Shown here: piece after piece, positions 61,749 through 64,000 of the stretch
How positions within the stretch are numbered: position 1 is the stretch's first letter
Layout: each line of letters starts with the position of its first letter
Source: Thermohalobaculum sp039030915
GTDB lineage: Bacteria > Pseudomonadota > Alphaproteobacteria > Rhodobacterales > Rhodobacteraceae
Assembly: GCA_039030915.1 (NCBI GenBank)
Contig: JBCCDG010000006.1
Span: 10,276-74,275 of the forward strand
Direction: 5' to 3'
Length of the DNA: 64,000 bases
Notes under the pieces: model-generated
Seen by the model: the letters and a program-made list of their open reading frames with translations, nothing else
Told to the model about the DNA's origin: nothing
The model's database searches: none
Program-made: the position numbers and the translations under genes

Positions 61749-63478
61749 GCGGCCTGCCGCGCCTCACGGGCGATGGCCGGGGTTGGGGCATCGCCGTGGT
61801 GGCCGCGCTCTCCGTCGGTCAGGCGCTTGCGGCGGGGGCGGCGGCCATCGCGACACGAGACGTCTTCGCGGCGCTTGCCGCCGATGCGCGGACCGTGCCG
61901 CTGCCGGTGGAGGCCCTCGCGGTGCTCGCGCTTTCGGGCGTGGCCATCGCAGGGCTCCGCGTCGTCGAGCGGGTGGTGGCCGAAAAGCTGGGGCAGGGCT
62001 ATGCGGCGGTGCTTCGGCAAAAGCTCTTCACACATCTTTCGCGCCTGCCCGCGCGGCGCCTGACGGAGCAGCGGGCCGGCGGGCTAACGCTGCGCTTCGT
62101 CGGCGATCTCGGCGCAGTGCGAAACTGGATCAGCCTCGGTATCGCGCGCCTGATCTCGGCAGGCATCGTCCTGCCGGGCGCGCTCGCCGCGATCTTCGTC
62201 ATCGACCTGGAGCTCGGCCTGGCGGCCACTCTGCCGATCGGGCTCGGGCTCGCGGTCATGGCGCTCCTCGGCATGCGCTTCGGGGCCGCGCATCGGCGGC
62301 TGCGGTCTCGCCGGGCGAAGCTGGCGACGGACATGGCGGAGCGGATCCCGCACGCAGCTGAGCTGCGGCTCCTCGGGCGAATGGCGGTGGAGCGGCGACA
62401 GCTCGAGCGTCGGACGGAGCGCATGGTCATGGCGGCGCTGTCGCGCGCGCGGGCGGCAGCGCTTCTGCGCGCGGTGCCGGACGCGGCGTCGGGCATGGCC
62501 GCCGCCTCGGTCCTCTACATGGCGCTGAGTGCGGATCTGCGCACCGCATCGGCAGCGGGTGCGCTCGCGGCCGTGGGTCTGGCGCTTCAGCCGATGCGCG
62601 AGCTTGCGGGCGTCTGGGACCGGCGGCGCGCCTGGGTTGCCGCGCGCCGGAAATGCGAGGCACTGCTTGCCCGGCCGTTGCGGCCTGCGGGAAGGTCGGA
62701 CGGGGCCGATCCGATGAGCCGCACCGAAGGTGCAGCGCGAGGGGGGACGGGACGGGGGCCGGTCGTGCTGGAGGGCCAAACCCGGACAACAGCCCTCGCG
62801 ACGGCGACGGCGCCCGTCGCGCTCGCCTTCCACATGCTCAAGGCGGGGCCACTACGCCACATCGTCGCGACGCTGGAGCCCGGCGGGCGCGTCGCCATCA
62901 GAGGGCCGAACGGTGCTGGCAAGTCGCTCCTCCTCACGTTGGCGGCGGGGCTCGAGATGCCGGAGGCGGGCCGCGTGACGCTCGACGGCGTGGCGACCGG
63001 CAGGCTTCGCGCGGGCGCGATCGCCCGCCGCGTCGCCTTCGTGGGGCCTAGGAGCCCGATCCTGGCCGGCAGCCTGCGCCGGGCGCTCACCATGGGCGGA
63101 TCGAACCGGCCCGATGATACGGCGGTGACGGAAATGGCGCGGCATCTGGGCCTTGGCAGCGTGCTCGACCGGCTGGGCGGGCTCGACGGGCGGGTGGGTG
63201 AGGGCGGGCGCACGCTTTCGTCGGGGGAGGCGCGGCGCGTCCTCCTCACCCGGGCGGCGCTCTCGGGCGCGGGGCTTCTGCTCCTCGACGAGCCGGATGA
63301 CGTGCTGGACGCGGACGGTCCCGTCCTTCTCGCACGCCTCTTCGACGCGACGCCGGCGAGCATTCTCTACACCACACATGACCCAAGGGTGGCGGCGCTC
63401 GGGGAGAGGGTCTGGCGGGTCGAGAACGGCCAGCTCCGCATCGCGACGACGCCGGAGGGACGGGCGGACGCGGCCTGA
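61745..63478 (+). CDS. ABC transporter, fused membrane and ATPase domains (CydCD-like), with degenerate ATPase motifs
   Basis: The 577-residue protein has a five-to-six-segment membrane domain (about 15-290) and an ATPase domain (about 335-577). Walker A is GPNGAGKS at 387, Walker B LLLLDEPDD and the H-loop TTHD are intact. The Q-loop glutamine is replaced: the stretch reads VAFVGPRSP with Pro435 where Gln is expected. The signature reads LSSGEARR at 491 rather than LSGGQ. It probably forms a homodimer and exports a small compound or peptide. Its translation is coupled to the P-loop gene by a four-base overlap. Confidence 0.8.
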   Translation: MSGLPRLTGDGRGWGIAVVAALSVGQALAAGAAAIATRDVFAALAADARTVPLPVEALAVLALSGVAIAGLRVVERVVAEKLGQGYAAVLRQKLFTHLSRLPARRLTEQRAGGLTLRFVGDLGAVRNWISLGIARLISAGIVLPGALAAIFVIDLELGLAATLPIGLGLAVMALLGMRFGAAHRRLRSRRAKLATDMAERIPHAAELRLLGRMAVERRQLERRTERMVMAALSRARAAALLRAVPDAASGMAAASVLYMALSADLRTASAAGALAAVGLALQPMRELAGVWDRRRAWVAARRKCEALLARPLRPAGRSDGADPMSRTEGAARGGTGRGPVVLEGQTRTTALATATAPVALAFHMLKAGPLRHIVATLEPGGRVAIRGPNGAGKSLLLTLAAGLEMPEAGRVTLDGVATGRLRAGAIARRVAFVGPRSPILAGSLRRALTMGGSNRPDDTAVTEMARHLGLGSVLDRLGGLDGRVGEGGRTLSSGEARRVLLTRAALSGAGLLLLDEPDDVLDADGPVLLARLFDATPASILYTTHDPRVAALGERVWRVENGQLRIATTPEGRADAA

Positions 63479-63598
63479 GCGCTGCGCGCCCCGCCGCCAC
63501 TACCCGCCTCCAATACATGCTCAAAAACACGGTGAACATTTTGACCTTATTGATGCGTGCCTGTCCGGAGATCCCGCCGATCTTCCGGGCGGGGCGGG

Positions 63599-64000
63599 TC
63601 AGTAGCAGCGTCCTCCCGGCATCTGGAGGAGGCCGAAGCCGTAGATGTCGTCGCGCCCCTGTGCCCCGAGATCGAGGGCACGGCTGTGCAGGAGCGCGCG
63701 TGCCGCTGCCGCGTCGCCCCCCGTCTCCGCGCGGGCGCGCAGGAGGGCCGCGGCCACGAAAGGGGCCGCGAAGCTCGTGCCGGACCAGTCTTGCCAGCCG
63801 CCGCCGGGGGCGGCCGAGCTGACGCCCACGCCTGGAGCGGCAAGCTCAACATAGCCGCCGCGCGTGCCGCCCCTGTAGGCGCGGCGGCGCTGGTCAACCG
63901 CGCCGACGGCGATCACCTCCGGCAATGCGGCCGGATAGGCCGGCGCGCCGCGGCGCCCGCCATTGCCCGCCGCAGCCACCAGGCTCGCCTGGCCGGAAGC
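63599..64000 (-). CDS. Subtilisin-like serine protease (S8), C-terminal part; N-terminus outside window
   Basis: The frame is open to the last base, so the gene continues beyond 64000. The visible 133 residues include the oxyanion-hole asparagine in ASLVAAAGNGG and the catalytic serine in SGTSFAAPFVAAALL. The Asp and His of the triad would lie upstream. The protein ends soon after the catalytic domain (DIYGFGLLQMPGGRCY), with no C-terminal extension. It is convergent with the ABC gene at 61745-63478, 120 bases away. Confidence 0.9.
   Translation of the reverse strand, partial: ASGQASLVAAAGNGGRRGAPAYPAALPEVIAVGAVDQRRRAYRGGTRGGYVELAAPGVGVSSAAPGGGWQDWSGTSFAAPFVAAALLRARAETGGDAAAARALLHSRALDLGAQGRDDIYGFGLLQMPGGRCY

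Noticed and set aside
20519..63539. Octamer GTGAACAT/ATGTTCAC recurring in intergenic DNA (20.5 kb, 63.5 kb)
   Set aside because: It also occurs inside coding sequence (about 3658 and 25997), so it is not specific to regulatory regions.
63517..63822. Short frame starting MLKNTVNILTLLM that might be a peptide precursor for the ABC exporter
   Set aside because: It runs antisense through the protease gene and becomes Arg/Pro-rich after 28 codons; no ribosome site.

Overview
The window is high-GC (roughly 68-70% by eye) chromosomal DNA of an alphaproteobacterium, most likely a member or close relative of the Rhodobacterales. This rests on gene content: a complete petABC (cytochrome bc1) operon, the argJ-mutT pair beside a parvulin foldase and secA, a VPLPA-CTERM sorted protein, a PstS-like/OmpA fusion, and a [2Fe-2S] ferredoxin followed by an FG-GAP protein. 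No species name is claimed. I see no rRNA, tRNA, CRISPR array, transposase or integrase.

Layout. 1-7.6 kb: the end of metG, a decayed cyclase-like fragment, a membrane-anchored Popeye/cyclic-nucleotide-binding-like protein, a thiolase, and a two-gene envelope unit (a PstS-like/OmpA fusion and a very long Pro/Ser/Ala-rich membrane protein). 7.7-19.7 kb: an orphan form-II CoxL-type molybdenum hydroxylase subunit, a DUF2235 hydrolase, a LysE exporter, an MFS-GST pair, a fused ABC exporter, a small cytochrome c, a zinc-ribbon protein and an acyl-CoA synthetase broken by a 1-base deletion. 19.7-31.4 kb: two gene-poor stretches of about 0.95 kb frame a PPOX flavoprotein, a fatty acid desaturase, rpsD, a large secreted lipase-like protein, MFS and MATE transporters, ferredoxin, a secreted FG-GAP protein with no ordinary start codon, and a C26 peptidase. 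31.4-44.2 kb: a receiver protein with a pseudo-receiver, mutT, argJ, a parvulin isomerase, secA, a glycosyltransferase and petABC ending in a clear terminator. 44.2-49.6 kb: three secreted proteins (one VPLPA-CTERM), an ASCH protein, then aroC, GNAT acetyltransferase and HAD hydrolase overlapping one another. 49.6-58.3 kb: a tightly overlapped peptide/opine-type ABC uptake operon (binding protein, two permeases, double ATPase) that runs into an M20 deacylase, with a GMC oxidoreductase convergent to it. 58.5-64 kb: a lipoprotein, then an alpha/beta hydrolase, a P-loop (SIMIBI-like) protein and an ABC protein with degenerate motifs in one operon, facing a subtilisin-like protease cut by the window end.

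Most of the window is ordinary core metabolism, energy conversion and secretion. The parts most likely to repay study are the hydrolase/P-loop/ABC operon at 59.6-63.5 kb, the Popeye-like gene beside a cyclase relic, the orphan CoxL with its internal composition patch, the nested inverted-repeat structure at 20.47-20.60 kb with a related half-site at 31.3 kb, and the apparent CTG start at 28827.
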